NCBI RefSeq assembly: GCF_902502825.2
Contig: NZ_LR723670.1
Span: 1,550,001-1,614,000 of the forward strand
DNA length: 64,000 bases
Direction: 5' to 3'
Source of the DNA: Pseudorhizobium flavum
GTDB lineage: Bacteria; Pseudomonadota; Alphaproteobacteria; Rhizobiales; Rhizobiaceae
In this document: positions 1 through 9,055 of the stretch, in pieces
Layout: the number at the start of each line of letters is the position of its first letter
Numbering within the stretch: position 1 is the first letter of the stretch
Position numbers and translations under genes: made by a program
The notes under the pieces: model-generated
Seen by the model: only the letters and a program-made list of their open reading frames with translations
Told to the model about the DNA's origin: nothing
Database searches by the model: none

Positions 1-1055
1 TCCAGGCTGTCGTGCAGCAACTGCAGCAGATAGGCGGGGTTATGAACATAACCGGCGGGGTCCTTGCTCACGACCTGGTAGTTGTAGGCCGCTTTCAGCA
101 GGCGAGGGGTCCATGACCTGTACTGGTTGTCGCGCACCGCCTCGTCGTCGCTGATCTCGCCGTCACCGTTCGTGTCCCTGAAGAAGTAGGGGTTCCTGCC
201 TTTGGCATAGCCGATCGGTGAGGAGAGGATCGCTTGGGCATACGTCTGGATCGCCTCGTAGAGCTTTCCATGCAGGGTGGCGATCTCGCCGTGCACACCC
301 TCCTGGATGTTTCCATCGCCATCGAAGTCTGTATGCCGGGTCCGGATGTCGCGAGTGTTGCCGACGCCGCGGTGACAGCTCATGCAGCTGTCTTCCGCCA
401 CCTTTGTCGTATGCGGGTCGTGACAGGCGACACAGGTGTTGGCGCTCGGTACATGCTGGAAGCGTCCGGCATAGGTCTTTCCGGGATAGTGATAGCCGCT
501 CGCCGTGTCTGCGCCATGCATCGTGGCGGCTGCAACCGCATAGTGGATATTGATGAAGGTGAGATCGGCGGAGACATCATCCTCCCCGAGTTCCGCCACC
601 GCCTTGGTCACGGCTGCACCGGACTGACGGCCCTGGTGACAGACGGTGCAGGTGGCAGAGTTGCCGAGCCCGGTGACCTCGACGCCGGAGGGGAACCGCA
701 CGGAATCGAGCGCATGGGCCTGGCTGGTGTGACAGGAGGCACAGCCGATCGGTGAGTTGATCACCCCCGCACGGTCGATTGTGCCCGCGGCACTGCCGTC
801 GACGCCGAGGAAATCGTGGAAGCCCGTTTCCGAGTGACAGGTGGCGCAGTTCGTCGGCACCTCGCCCTCCTTGTTCCAGTAGGTAAAGGAGCGTGAGTGA
901 TAGTTGCCATGGGGTGACGAGAGCCATTCCTCGATCAGTCGTGTGATCGGGGCCTCCTCGTTCGCCCGCGCAGGAACGCTGGCGAACAGCAAAGCCAAAA
1001 GGGTTGCTAGGCCAGAGACAACAGTGAACAGTTGCGCCAGTCTTCGCGGCGTCAT
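1..1055 (-). CDS. Periplasmic multiheme (pentaheme) cytochrome c with EF-hands, partial
   Basis: The frame starts at an ATG preceded by GAGGA and runs off the left edge, so the C-terminus is missing (351 codons visible). Residues 1-31 form a signal peptide ending ASVPARA. Five CxxCH heme c sites follow: CATCH (70-74), CASCH (105-109), CTVCH (136-140), CVACH (208-212) and CMSCH (224-228). Two EF-hand-like calcium loops follow the hemes, DFDGDGNIQEG near 243 and DTNGDGEISDDE near 294. The protein should therefore carry electrons in the periplasm. It is divergent from a flavo-heme membrane reductase 124 bp away, which is a plausible redox partner. The heme and EF-hand motifs are seen directly; the electron donor and acceptor are unknown. 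Confidence 0.88.
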   Translation of the reverse strand, partial: MTPRRLAQLFTVVSGLATLLALLFASVPARANEEAPITRLIEEWLSSPHGNYHSRSFTYWNKEGEVPTNCATCHSETGFHDFLGVDGSAAGTIDRAGVINSPIGCASCHTSQAHALDSVRFPSGVEVTGLGNSATCTVCHQGRQSGAAVTKAVAELGEDDVSADLTFINIHYAVAAATMHGADTASGYHYPGKTYAGRFQHVPSANTCVACHDPHTTKVAEDSCMSCHRGVGNTRDIRTRHTDFDGDGNIQEGVHGEIATLHGKLYEAIQTYAQAILSSPIGYAKGRNPYFFRDTNGDGEISDDEAVRDNQYRSWTPRLLKAAYNYQVVSKDPAGYVHNPAYLLQLLHDSL

Positions 1056-1120
1056 GGGATCCTCCTCGGTAGCAGGTCGTGGCGATGCTAGCACAGTGGA
1101 CCAGCATCCCCTGCCTGCAT

Positions 1121-1134
1121 ATGACCGAGATCAA
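1121..1134. promoter_or_regulatory. Possible FNR/FixK anaerobox between the divergent redox genes
   Basis: ATGACCGAGATCAA matches 8 of the 10 defined positions of the FNR/FixK consensus TTGAT-N4-ATCAA. It lies in the 124-bp divergent gap between the multiheme cytochrome and the membrane reductase. Oxygen control would suit both genes, but the left half-site is degraded, so this is only a candidate. Confidence 0.3.
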
Positions 1135-1179
1135 TTCCGCAGCGTAGGCGGCTGCTACAAGAGCCGGAAGGAGGAACCG

Positions 1180-2664
1180 ATGACAGACACCGTATCGCCA
1201 GCCATGCCTTCTGCGACGCATTCGTCCACGCAAAGGCTTCCCCGTCTGCCGGCGAGCGTTCTTGCTGCCCTCTATCTCGGCCTTTGTGCCACGCCGCTCG
1301 CTCTGTCGCTGACGGCAAAGATGGCACCATCCGATTCGGTGGAGAGGCTGGCGGCGGCGCTCGGCATGGCCGCCCTCGCTGCGATGGCGGTACAGTTCGT
1401 CACCTCCGGGCGGTTCGAGGTCGTCTCCGGCCGGATGGGCATCGACAAGATCATGGCCTTTCACAAGATGGCCGCCTGGTGGATCCTGATCGCGGTCGTT
1501 CTCCACCCGATCGCCTATGTCGCGCCGACCCTGTTCGACGACCCGGATCTCGGCCGGGAACGTCTCATCGCCTATCTGAGCCTGCCCCATTACCGGAGCG
1601 GTGTGGTCGCCTGGGTTGCGCTCGTGATGCTTGTCCTGTCGTCTGCGTTGCGCAATCGTCTTCCATGGCGCTACGAGCTGTGGAGGGGCACGCATCTGGT
1701 TCTCGGCGCGATAGCGATCGGTGGAGGGCTGCACCATGCAATGAGTACCGGGCGCTTCGCCGCCACGGGGCCGGTTGGGGGCTTCTGGCTAGGGGTAGCT
1801 TGCGTGATCGTCATCGTGCTTGCGACCCTCTACGGCTATCGTTGGCTGAAACTGCACCGCAATCCCTGGCGCCTCAAGGCGGTGACCCGCCGCGCCCACC
1901 GCCTTTGGGAGCTGGATATCCAGCCTGACCCGGGAACGCCGCAACTTGCTTATCACGCTGGCCAATTCGTCTGGATGACGGAGGGCGACAGGCGATTCCC
2001 ATTACTCGATCATCCCTTCTCCATCGCCGATAGTCCGAGCCGCCCGGGCATTAGCCTGATCATCAAGGAGGTCGGCGACTTCACACGCCAGATCGGCAGC
2101 CTGAAGCCCGGCACCCCCATCGGTATCGACGGTCCGTACGGTGAGTTTGCGCTGGAGGCTCATCCCGGAGATGCGGTCCTGCTGGTTGCCGGTGGGGTTG
2201 GGATCGCGCCGATCGTCGGCATCCTGCGCGACATGGTGGCGCGCCGCGACAGACGGCCGGTGCGCGTCGCCTATGCCGTCGGGACACCGGCCAACTTCGC
2301 CTGTGTCGACGAGATCGAAGCTGCCGGTGCCGTACTGGACCTGAAGACGCTGCTGATCAGCGAAGAACGCCCAGCTGACTGGGATGGGGCGGTCGGCCGC
2401 CTGGATCATGCCCGCCTTGGAGAACTCCTCGAGGGGCTTGACCCGAAAGGCTGCGTCGCGCTGATGTGCGGTCCGGGCGGGATGGTTTCCGCTGTCTCCG
2501 ACACGCTGCTCGACCTCGGTCTGCCGATGAAGAACGTGGTCTACGAGCGCTTCGATTATTCCGGCGGGGCGTCTTCCCGCCAAGACCGCCGACGCAGTCT
2601 CGCCTTCGTCGGTGTGGGGGGATTGCTGGCCGCAGCAGTCGCCGCATTCTCCTTCTCAGGCTAG
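1180..2664 (+). CDS. Ferric-reductase-like transmembrane flavo-heme oxidoreductase
   Basis: 494 aa. The ATG at 1180 is chosen because AAGGAGG sits just upstream; an in-frame start at 904 would overlap the divergent cytochrome. The N-terminal half has about six membrane segments (residues 24-225), with histidines at 95, 109, 172 and 185/186 placed to bind b-hemes. The C-terminal half is a ferredoxin-reductase module with HPFSIAD near 278 (FAD), GGVGIAP near 338 (nucleotide binding) and CGPGGM near 430. A last hydrophobic stretch closes the protein, which is unusual for the family. It should move electrons from NAD(P)H across the inner membrane. A substrate such as Fe(III) or the neighbouring cytochrome is inference. 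Confidence 0.85.
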   Translation: MTDTVSPAMPSATHSSTQRLPRLPASVLAALYLGLCATPLALSLTAKMAPSDSVERLAAALGMAALAAMAVQFVTSGRFEVVSGRMGIDKIMAFHKMAAWWILIAVVLHPIAYVAPTLFDDPDLGRERLIAYLSLPHYRSGVVAWVALVMLVLSSALRNRLPWRYELWRGTHLVLGAIAIGGGLHHAMSTGRFAATGPVGGFWLGVACVIVIVLATLYGYRWLKLHRNPWRLKAVTRRAHRLWELDIQPDPGTPQLAYHAGQFVWMTEGDRRFPLLDHPFSIADSPSRPGISLIIKEVGDFTRQIGSLKPGTPIGIDGPYGEFALEAHPGDAVLLVAGGVGIAPIVGILRDMVARRDRRPVRVAYAVGTPANFACVDEIEAAGAVLDLKTLLISEERPADWDGAVGRLDHARLGELLEGLDPKGCVALMCGPGGMVSAVSDTLLDLGLPMKNVVYERFDYSGGASSRQDRRRSLAFVGVGGLLAAAVAAFSFSG

Positions 2665-2811
2665 TCGCAAGGCGGCAGACGGCGCCCCACATCAGGCTCT
2701 TCACCTCGCGGCGCAGACATCGTGCCGGCCGCGCCTATCCTCGTTCAGCCACCTTTCCTTTCTAGCCTGCGGCGCTACAAATCGGGACGATAATTCGAAG
2801 CGAGGAATCAC

Positions 2812-4212
2812 ATGCTGACCATTCGAATGGGCCTGTCGGCCTGTCTTGCCGCCTTTCTGCTCCTTCAACCCGTCGCGGCCCATGCGCAGGCAGAGAAGGC
2901 GGTGCCGAAAAGCCAGTCTGATATCCAGCTGTCCTTCGCGCCTCTGGTCAAGCAGACAGCCGGAGCTGTGGTGAATGTCTACGCCGAGCGCGTCGTCCAG
3001 CGGCTGAACCCCTTCGCCGGCGATCCCCTCTTCGAGCAGTTCTTCGGCCAGCGCATGCCAAACCGCACGGAGAAGCAATCGTCGCTTGGCTCCGGGGTCA
3101 TCGTATCGAACAATGGGCTCGTCGTGACCAATCATCACGTCATCCAGGGCGCTGATGATATTCGGATCGCGCTCGCCGACGGCCGCGAGTTTGCGTCCGA
3201 AGTGCTGCTCAAGGATGAAAGCCTCGATCTCGCGGTGCTGAAGGTGAGCGGGCGCGACGATTTTCCCGTCCTGCCGATCGGCGATTCCGATGCGGTTGAG
3301 GTCGGCGACCTGGTGCTTGCGATTGGCAATCCCTTCGGCGTCGGGCAGACCGTGACGAGCGGCATCGTTTCCGCCCTCGCGCGCAACCAGGTCACGCCCG
3401 GAGATTTCGGCTTCTTCATCCAGACCGATGCGTCTATCAATCCCGGTAACTCGGGTGGCGCGCTGATGAACATGAACGGCGAGTTGATCGGCATCAACAC
3501 CGCCATCTTCTCGCGCGGCGGCGGCTCGAACGGTATCGGCTTCGCGATCCCCGCCAACCTGGTCAAGGTTTTCCTCGCCGCCGCCGAAAAGGGCGATGAA
3601 GCATTCGAGCGGCCCTATATCGGCGCGCGCTTCGAGCCGGTGACATCCGACGTCGCCGAGGCGCTTGGCCTGGAAGCGGCGCGTGGTGCGCTGGTCGTCG
3701 GAGTGGTGGAAGGCGGTCCGGCCGACAAGGCGGGGCTGAAGCCGGGCGAAGTGGTGACCGCCGTCAACGGGATCGAAGTCGAGCACCCGGATGCGCTCGG
3801 TTACCGCCTGACAACCGCGGGGCTCGGCAAGGAAGTTGCGCTGACGGTTCGCTCGAACGGGGTTCGCGAGATCTCCATCGCCCTCAATACAGCACCGGAA
3901 ACACCTGCCCGTGACGAACGGCTGCTGGAGGGCCGCAATCCGTTTGCCGGTCTGCGTGTTGCCAATCTCTCTCCGCGGCTGGCACAGGAACTGCGAATAG
4001 AGGCGGAGAAGACCGGGGTCGTGGTGGTCGATGTCGCCCGCGGCTCGCCGGGCAGCCGCCTCGGCTTCCGTCCGCGTGACATTGTGGTATCGCTGAACGG
4101 CGTTGCCGTGCCTTCGACCCGCGCCATGGAAGACATGCTCGATGACGATCCGGGTTTCTGGCGTGTCGAGATCGAGCGGGACGGCCAGCGGATACGGCAG
4201 TTCTTCCGATGA
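2812..4212 (+). CDS. Periplasmic Deg/HtrA-type serine protease with two PDZ domains
   Basis: 466 aa, with a signal peptide ending AAHAQ. The trypsin-like domain carries the catalytic triad His109 (TNHHV), Asp139 (LDLAVL) and Ser214 (GNSGGA). Two PDZ domains follow at about residues 260-350 and 375-460. This is a DegQ/DegP-like envelope quality-control protease that degrades or chaperones misfolded periplasmic proteins. Its stop overlaps the rarA start by 4 bp (ATGA), so the two genes are translationally coupled. Rhizobia have several Deg paralogs, so no specific symbol is given. Confidence 0.93.
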   Translation: MLTIRMGLSACLAAFLLLQPVAAHAQAEKAVPKSQSDIQLSFAPLVKQTAGAVVNVYAERVVQRLNPFAGDPLFEQFFGQRMPNRTEKQSSLGSGVIVSNNGLVVTNHHVIQGADDIRIALADGREFASEVLLKDESLDLAVLKVSGRDDFPVLPIGDSDAVEVGDLVLAIGNPFGVGQTVTSGIVSALARNQVTPGDFGFFIQTDASINPGNSGGALMNMNGELIGINTAIFSRGGGSNGIGFAIPANLVKVFLAAAEKGDEAFERPYIGARFEPVTSDVAEALGLEAARGALVVGVVEGGPADKAGLKPGEVVTAVNGIEVEHPDALGYRLTTAGLGKEVALTVRSNGVREISIALNTAPETPARDERLLEGRNPFAGLRVANLSPRLAQELRIEAEKTGVVVVDVARGSPGSRLGFRPRDIVVSLNGVAVPSTRAMEDMLDDDPGFWRVEIERDGQRIRQFFR

Positions 4213-5525
4213 GTGGTGACCTCTTCGCGCCGCAGGTTCCGGAGGAGGTCGCAAGACGCCGGCCGCTTGCCGATCGCCTGCGGCCGAAGTCTCTGGGGGA
4301 AGTCACCGGGCAGAAGCACCTGACCGGTGAGGATGGCGTGTTGCGGCGGATGATATCCTCCGGTTCGCTCGGCTCGATGATCTTCTGGGGCCCACCCGGG
4401 ACCGGCAAGACGACGGTCGCACGGCTGCTGTCGGGGGAGGCGGGGCTCGCCTTCGAACAGATCTCGGCCATCTTCTCCGGCGTGGCCGACCTGAAGAAGG
4501 TATTCGAAGCGGCACGCATGCGACGCATGGAAGGCCGCCAGACGCTGCTCTTCGTCGACGAGATCCATCGCTTCAACCGCGCCCAGCAGGACAGCTTTCT
4601 TCCCGTCATGGAAGACGGCACCATCATCCTCGTCGGCGCCACGACCGAAAACCCGAGTTTCGAGCTCAATGCGGCGCTTCTCTCCCGTGCCCGTGTCCTG
4701 ACTTTCCAGCCGCATGACGAGGAGAGCCTCGAGGAACTGCTGAAGCGGGCCGAGCAGGCGGAGGGAAAGCCGCTGCCGCTTGATCCCGACGCCCGGGCCA
4801 GCCTGCTGCGCATGGCGGATGGTGACGGTCGGGCGGTGCTGACGCTCGCCGAGGAGGTCTGGCGCGCAGCGCGGGCAGACGAGGTGTTCGACACCGAAGG
4901 CCTGACCCGGATCGTCCAGCGGCGCGCCCCCGTCTACGACAAGGGGCAGGACGGCCATTACAACCTGATCTCCGCGCTGCATAAGTCCGTCCGCGGCTCC
5001 GACCCTGATGCCGCGCTCTACTATCTGGCGCGCATGTTCGATGCCGGCGAGGACCCGCTCTATCTCGGGCGTCGCCTCGTGCGCATGGCCGTCGAGGACA
5101 TCGGCCTTGCCGATCCGCAGGCGCTGGTGATCTGCAATGCGGCCAAGGATGCGTATGACTATCTGGGTTCACCCGAGGGCGAGCTGGCGCTGGCGGAGGC
5201 CTGCGTCTACCTCGCCACGGCGCCCAAGTCGAACGGCGTCTATACTGCCTTCAAGGCCGCGATGCGGGCGGCGAAGGAAAATGGTTCGCTGCTGCCGCCG
5301 AAGCACATCCTCAACGCACCGACCAAGCTGATGAAGGGCGAGGGTTACGGGCAGGGGTATCGCTACGACCATGACGAGCCGGACGCCTTCTCGGGACAGA
5401 ACTACTTTCCGGAGAAGATGGGCAGGCAGGTCTATTACGACCCGCCGGAGCGTGGCTTCGAGCGCGAAATCCGCAAGCGGCTGGACTGGTGGGCGAAGCT
5501 TCGCAAGGAGCGAGGCGAGCCCTAG
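4209..5525 (+). CDS. rarA: Replication-associated recombination protein A (MgsA/RarA AAA ATPase)
   Basis: 438 aa, the normal family length. Walker A is GPPGTGKTT at 61-69 and Walker B is LLFVDEIHRF at 113-122. The C-terminal half carries the clamp-loader-like helical and tetramerisation regions, with the family motif NAPTKLMK. RarA acts at stalled replication forks together with SSB and the recombination proteins. It overlaps the upstream Deg protease gene by 4 bp and meets the DUF1883 gene convergently, with another 4-bp overlap at the stops. Confidence 0.96.
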   Translation: MSGDLFAPQVPEEVARRRPLADRLRPKSLGEVTGQKHLTGEDGVLRRMISSGSLGSMIFWGPPGTGKTTVARLLSGEAGLAFEQISAIFSGVADLKKVFEAARMRRMEGRQTLLFVDEIHRFNRAQQDSFLPVMEDGTIILVGATTENPSFELNAALLSRARVLTFQPHDEESLEELLKRAEQAEGKPLPLDPDARASLLRMADGDGRAVLTLAEEVWRAARADEVFDTEGLTRIVQRRAPVYDKGQDGHYNLISALHKSVRGSDPDAALYYLARMFDAGEDPLYLGRRLVRMAVEDIGLADPQALVICNAAKDAYDYLGSPEGELALAEACVYLATAPKSNGVYTAFKAAMRAAKENGSLLPPKHILNAPTKLMKGEGYGQGYRYDHDEPDAFSGQNYFPEKMGRQVYYDPPERGFEREIRKRLDWWAKLRKERGEP

Positions 5526-5830
5526 GAGGCCTTGCGCGTCGCGGCCGCTGCCGGCGGCGTCAGCTTGACGGAACTTTCCGCAAGACCGTGATGGCCTTCC
5601 AAGTCGACGATCAGGTGCCAATGACCGTCCTCGGGTATCACGAGGCGGATAGGTGACTTCTTGGCTACGCCGCCGACATACTTGAAATCCAGCAGTTCCT
5701 TGAAGCGCTGGAAATTGCCGGCTGTCATCAGCCGCACGTTGTTGACGGCGCTGAGGGTGACCTCGATCACCGTCCCGCCGCGTTGCCCCTTCAGGTCGAA
5801 ATGCTTGAAACGAAAGGAGGGTGCTGCCAC
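5522..5830 (-). CDS. DUF1883 domain protein
   Basis: 102 aa if it starts at the GTG at 5830, which has GAGG five bases upstream. The open frame extends further upstream to about 6235, but that part overlaps the opposite-strand membrane protein gene and does not look like family sequence. The body fits DUF1883: FKHFDLKGQRGGTVIEVTL, then SPIRLVIPEDGHWHLIVDL. Function is unknown; the fold is a small all-beta domain. The stop codon overlaps that of rarA. Confidence 0.75.
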   Translation of the reverse strand: MAAPSFRFKHFDLKGQRGGTVIEVTLSAVNNVRLMTAGNFQRFKELLDFKYVGGVAKKSPIRLVIPEDGHWHLIVDLEGHHGLAESSVKLTPPAAAATRKAS

Positions 5831-5947
5831 GTCTGCCTCGGATATGCCACTGGATTTTCGGCAGCCTATAGCGGACCCGGTTAAGGAAAAGTGGAACCCT
5901 ATTGCGTTTCGCGGGTTTTCCAGTCGAACGACTTCAAGAGGCCGACC

Positions 5948-6199
5948 ATGGAACCGATCAGGACCAGTACCTATCTTACCGTCATCGCATCGATGATGGT
6001 CAATGCGGTGGTTTTCGGTTTCGGTGCCATCGCCATTCTGTCGATCCCCGCACTGGCGGAATATATGAAGTTCCTCCTGCCAGCCTGGATCGTGTTCTCC
6101 TTCGTGGTGGCGCCGTTCATCGCGAAGCGGATCGCTCCGCGCATGCGCCTTCGCTACTGGCGCCAGCGTGAGGAGGAGCGCGAAGCCCGGACCTACTGA
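5948..6199 (+). CDS. Small two-helix membrane protein
   Basis: 83 aa, starting at an ATG with AAGAGG upstream. Two hydrophobic helices lie at about residues 8-33 and 38-60. A basic, Arg-rich cytoplasmic tail follows (RMRLRYWRQREEERE). It is followed by a strong terminator at 6261, so it forms its own short transcription unit. I do not recognise a named family. Confidence 0.65.
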   Translation: MEPIRTSTYLTVIASMMVNAVVFGFGAIAILSIPALAEYMKFLLPAWIVFSFVVAPFIAKRIAPRMRLRYWRQREEEREARTY

Positions 6200-6260
6200 C
6201 AATATGAGGTGGCGTTTCCCCTGCCGCCACCACAAGAACGATAATGACCTCCAGTCCTGA

Positions 6261-6292
6261 CCCTGCCTCTCCCAAGGCAGGGTCTTTTTTTT
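6261..6292 (+). terminator. Rho-independent terminator
   Basis: An 8-bp GC-rich stem, CCCTGCCT paired with AGGCAGGG, has a 6-nt loop and is followed by a TCTTTTTTTT tract. It ends the small membrane protein unit and insulates ftsZ2. Confidence 0.88.
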
Positions 6293-6443
6293 GTTCCTGA
6301 CCCTTCCGAGGCGGATCCTGTGGAACTGGGCGATCTCTTGTCCTTTTGCCCACCCTCTGCCTTGTTGCAGTCTTAGTCTGCATATCGATTCGGTGCTCCG
6401 GGTGGTGGTGCCGACCAGGAATTATGGCGCAAAGGGACAGTCC

Positions 6444-7484
6444 ATGCCGGAAGACAAGAAACAGACCATCACCGAAATGCGGCCCAAGATCGCAGTGATC
6501 GGTGTTGGCGGCGGCGGCGGCAACGCCATCAACAACATGATCGTCGAGGAACTCGAGGGCGTCGAGTTCATCGCGGCCAATACCGATGCGCAGGTTCTCG
6601 CGACATCGAAGGCGACACGCCGCATTCAACTCGGCACCGCCGTCACCGAGGGGCTGGGTGCCGGTTCGCTGCCCGAGATCGGCCGCGCCGCTGCCGAGGA
6701 GTCGATCGACGAAATCATGGACCATCTGTCTGGCTGCCACATGTGCTTCGTGACGGCCGGCATGGGCGGCGGGACTGGCACCGGCGCGGCACCGGTCATT
6801 GCCCAAGCGGCCCGCAATGCCGGCATCCTCACCGTCGGTGTGGTGACCAAGCCCTTCACCTTCGAGGGCAACCGCCGCATGAAGACGGCAGAGGCCGGCA
6901 TCGAGGAACTGCGCCGTGCCGCCGATACAGTGATCGTCATCCCCAACCAGAACCTCTTCCGCATCGCCGACGCCAAGACCACCTTCGCGGACGCCTTCAT
7001 GACCGCCGACCGCGTGCTCTTCTCCGGCGTCGGCTGCATCACCGATCTGATCGTCAAGGAGGGCCTGATCAACCTCGACTTCGCCGACGTGAAGTCGGTG
7101 ATGAAGGGCATGGGCCGGGCGATGATGGGAACCGGCGAAGCCTCCGGCGACGGCCGCGCGCTCGTCGCCGCCGAGGCGGCGATTGCCAACCCGCTGCTCG
7201 ACGAGATCTCCATGAAGGGCGCCAAGGGCGTGCTCATCTCGATTTCCGGCGGCTCCGACATGACCCTATTCGAGGTGGACGAGGCCGCAAGCCGCATCCG
7301 CGACGAGGTGATGGACGATGCCGACATCGTCGTCGGCGCGATCTTCGACCGCGAGCTCGACGGCAAGTTCCGGGTTTCTGTCGTCGCGACCGGGCTCGAT
7401 GGCGGCCAGGCAGCGGCTGCTCCCGATCACGTCAACGGCCTTTCCGTGGAGACTGCAGCGCCGGTGCCGCGCTTCCTGCAGTAG
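6444..7484 (+). CDS. ftsZ2: FtsZ2, short FtsZ paralog lacking the C-terminal tail
   Basis: 346 aa from the ATG at 6444. It has the GTP-binding G-box at 108-114 (GGGTGTG) and the T7 region around residue 215 ([10 protein letters not shown]). It ends at about residue 346, right after the GTPase domain, and lacks the long linker and conserved C-terminal peptide that bind FtsA and ZipA in the main FtsZ. This matches the truncated second FtsZ known in Sinorhizobium and Agrobacterium. Outside those genera its cell-division role is unproven. It is monocistronic, with no ftsQA genes next to it. Confidence 0.9.
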   Translation: MPEDKKQTITEMRPKIAVIGVGGGGGNAINNMIVEELEGVEFIAANTDAQVLATSKATRRIQLGTAVTEGLGAGSLPEIGRAAAEESIDEIMDHLSGCHMCFVTAGMGGGTGTGAAPVIAQAARNAGILTVGVVTKPFTFEGNRRMKTAEAGIEELRRAADTVIVIPNQNLFRIADAKTTFADAFMTADRVLFSGVGCITDLIVKEGLINLDFADVKSVMKGMGRAMMGTGEASGDGRALVAAEAAIANPLLDEISMKGAKGVLISISGGSDMTLFEVDEAASRIRDEVMDDADIVVGAIFDRELDGKFRVSVVATGLDGGQAAAAPDHVNGLSVETAAPVPRFLQ

Positions 7485-7682
7485 CGGCTCCAGACGCGCC
7501 GAACGCAACGTCGGGCGCGCTCTCGGTCTTGTTACAGTTGTTGATCGCGACAACGCCTGCCGGGCGCGCGACATTAATAGACCGTTTAAGAATTCATGAA
7601 AATCAGTGTGAACCTGCCGGCGGCGCAGCCTGACGGGGCTGTGAGGCGGCCGCGTCCGCCGCAGTGTGTAACCTGAGTAACG

Positions 7683-7705
7683 CCCGCATCGTGTTAACAC
7701 GCGGG
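7683..7705 (+). promoter_or_regulatory. Palindromic hairpin in the leader of the outer-membrane barrel gene
   Basis: CGTGTTAACACG at 7690-7701 is a perfect 12-bp palindrome, extended by CCCGC and GCGGG on its flanks. It sits about 20 bp before the ATG at 7724. It could be a repressor operator or an mRNA hairpin near the ribosome site. No factor can be named. Confidence 0.35.
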
Positions 7706-7723
7706 CTGTGTATGGAGTAGATC

Positions 7724-8350
7724 ATGACCAGAAAGTCCTATGCGCTGGCGCTTTTCGCCGCATTCGCCACAAGCCCCGCCCTGGCCGCGGACCTCACCTA
7801 TTCGGATCCGACGCCTTCCTACAGCGAGCCTATCGCATCGTCCGGCGGCTGGACCGGCGCCTATGTCGGCGGGCATATCGGCACGAGCTCTGATAGCCTC
7901 CGCCCCTTCTCCGGCGATAGTGAATTCATGGGCGGCATCCAGGGCGGCTACAATGCCGAAATGGGCGGCGCCGTGGTCGGCGGCGAACTGGAGCTCTCCC
8001 ACATGGGCGATACCGAAGTCGACGTTCCCGGTGGCGAGCTCAAGGAGCGTTACCGCCTTGCCGCAAAGGCCAAGGTTGGCGCGCCGCTTGGCGACACGCT
8101 CATCTACGGTACCGCCGGCGCAGCCATGACCAGCCTGCGCGACACGTCCACGGCGGAAGGCCCCGATGGCTGGAAGCCGGGCTGGCTGGTGGGCGCAGGC
8201 GTCGAGCAGAAGTTCAACGACCAGATCTCCGGCCGTGTCGAGTACAACTACACTCGCACGGGCGACGTCCGCAGCTTCAACGGCACCTCGACCAACGAGA
8301 CCAACCTGAGCGACCACGCGATCAAGGCCGGCGTGAACTACAAGTTCTGA
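7724..8350 (+). CDS. Omp25/Omp31-type outer-membrane beta-barrel protein
   Basis: 208 aa with a signal peptide ending SPALAAD, followed by GGWTGAYVGGHIG, the usual opening of rhizobial Omp25/Omp31-like 8-strand barrels. Alternating hydrophobic strands run to a C-terminal phenylalanine (AGVNYKF) recognised by the BAM complex. It should be an abundant surface protein. A short palindrome lies just upstream of the start and a strong bidirectional terminator lies 12 bp after the stop. Confidence 0.88.
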   Translation: MTRKSYALALFAAFATSPALAADLTYSDPTPSYSEPIASSGGWTGAYVGGHIGTSSDSLRPFSGDSEFMGGIQGGYNAEMGGAVVGGELELSHMGDTEVDVPGGELKERYRLAAKAKVGAPLGDTLIYGTAGAAMTSLRDTSTAEGPDGWKPGWLVGAGVEQKFNDQISGRVEYNYTRTGDVRSFNGTSTNETNLSDHAIKAGVNYKF

Positions 8351-8354
8351 TCCC

Positions 8355-8388
8355 AAAAAACGCGCCCTACCTTTCGAGGGTAGGGCGC
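8355..8388. terminator. Bidirectional terminator between the barrel gene and a small zinc-ribbon gene
   Basis: GCGCCCTACC (8362-8371) pairs with GGTAGGGCGC (8379-8388) around a 7-nt loop. An A6 tract on the left serves as the U-tract for the minus-strand transcript. The + strand side ends in ATTCCT, so it looks stronger for the minus-strand gene. Confidence 0.75.
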
Positions 8389-8393
8389 ATTCC

Positions 8394-8555
8394 TCACTTC
8401 CTGCAGGTGCCGGCGGCATCCTTCGACTTGCATTCGTTGCAAAGCTCTCCGCTCGGCGGTTTCGTCGGCCTTTCCTCGTAGTCCGATGTTGGCCAGTTGC
8501 TGCAGTTGCTGCACCAGTGCCATGTATCCTTCCCATTGCGCTTCCGGTACGCCAT
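8394..8555 (-). CDS. Small cysteine-rich zinc-ribbon-like protein, 53 aa
   Basis: The ATG at 8555 has AGGAGG 6 bases upstream. The product begins MAYRKRNGKDTWHWC. Five cysteines are at 15, 18, 39, 42 and 51, arranged as CSNC, then CNEC, then C, separated by a short acidic/proline linker. That spacing suggests one zinc site with two CxxC knuckles. It ends 6 bp from a terminator oriented for it. At 53 aa it falls below common gene-size cut-offs. Function unknown; nucleic-acid or protein binding is a guess. Confidence 0.75.
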   Translation of the reverse strand: MAYRKRNGKDTWHWCSNCSNWPTSDYEERPTKPPSGELCNECKSKDAAGTCRK

Positions 8556-8719
8556 CCATTCCTCCTATGGTTGCATCGAAGAAGGTATGCGTATGCAAGC
8601 TGTATTTCCACCAACCCGGTGCAGCCGCAGGTAGAGCAGGGCGAGACGCCGGCGCCTATGCGGTGGGAACTCCGGACCTCTCGCCATGTTGGGATGAGAT
8701 GAAATTCGGGAGCCTGCCG

Positions 8720-9055
8720 ATGCGCTTTGTCCCCACGCTGGTACATGGGATCGCGGACTATCTCGTCGGCGCCGGCATGATACTCCTGGCCTTCGCGACG
8801 GGCGCGACCGGTGCCGGCTTTGTTGCCTACCTGCTGCTCGGCCTCCTTGCGATCGCCTATGCGCTGGCGACTGACTATGAACTCGGCTGGAAGCCGCTGC
8901 TCTCCATGCCGGCTCATCTTGCCGTCGATGCCGGTTTTGCCGCGGTGATGCTCATCCTGCCGCTCGTCTTCACGCTGCCGCCATTGCTCGAGGGGGTAAG
9001 CCTCGCGATTGCGCTCACGGCGGCATTGCTGGTGGCGACGACGAAGTTGCGGTGA
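8720..9055 (+). CDS. Small four-helix membrane protein (SPW-repeat-like)
   Basis: 111 aa from the ATG at 8720 (GGGAG upstream); an in-frame ATG at 8699 would add 7 residues. About four hydrophobic helices fill the protein, with short turns such as ATDYELGWKPLLSMPAH between helix pairs, which resembles SPW-repeat integral membrane proteins. Function is unknown. Non-coding repeat-rich DNA follows. Confidence 0.6.
   Translation: MRFVPTLVHGIADYLVGAGMILLAFATGATGAGFVAYLLLGLLAIAYALATDYELGWKPLLSMPAHLAVDAGFAAVMLILPLVFTLPPLLEGVSLAIALTAALLVATTKLR

Noticed and set aside
577..1737. A 386-codon minus-strand frame across the cytochrome/reductase gap
   Set aside because: It overlaps two genes with clear heme and flavin motifs and is low-complexity in composition.
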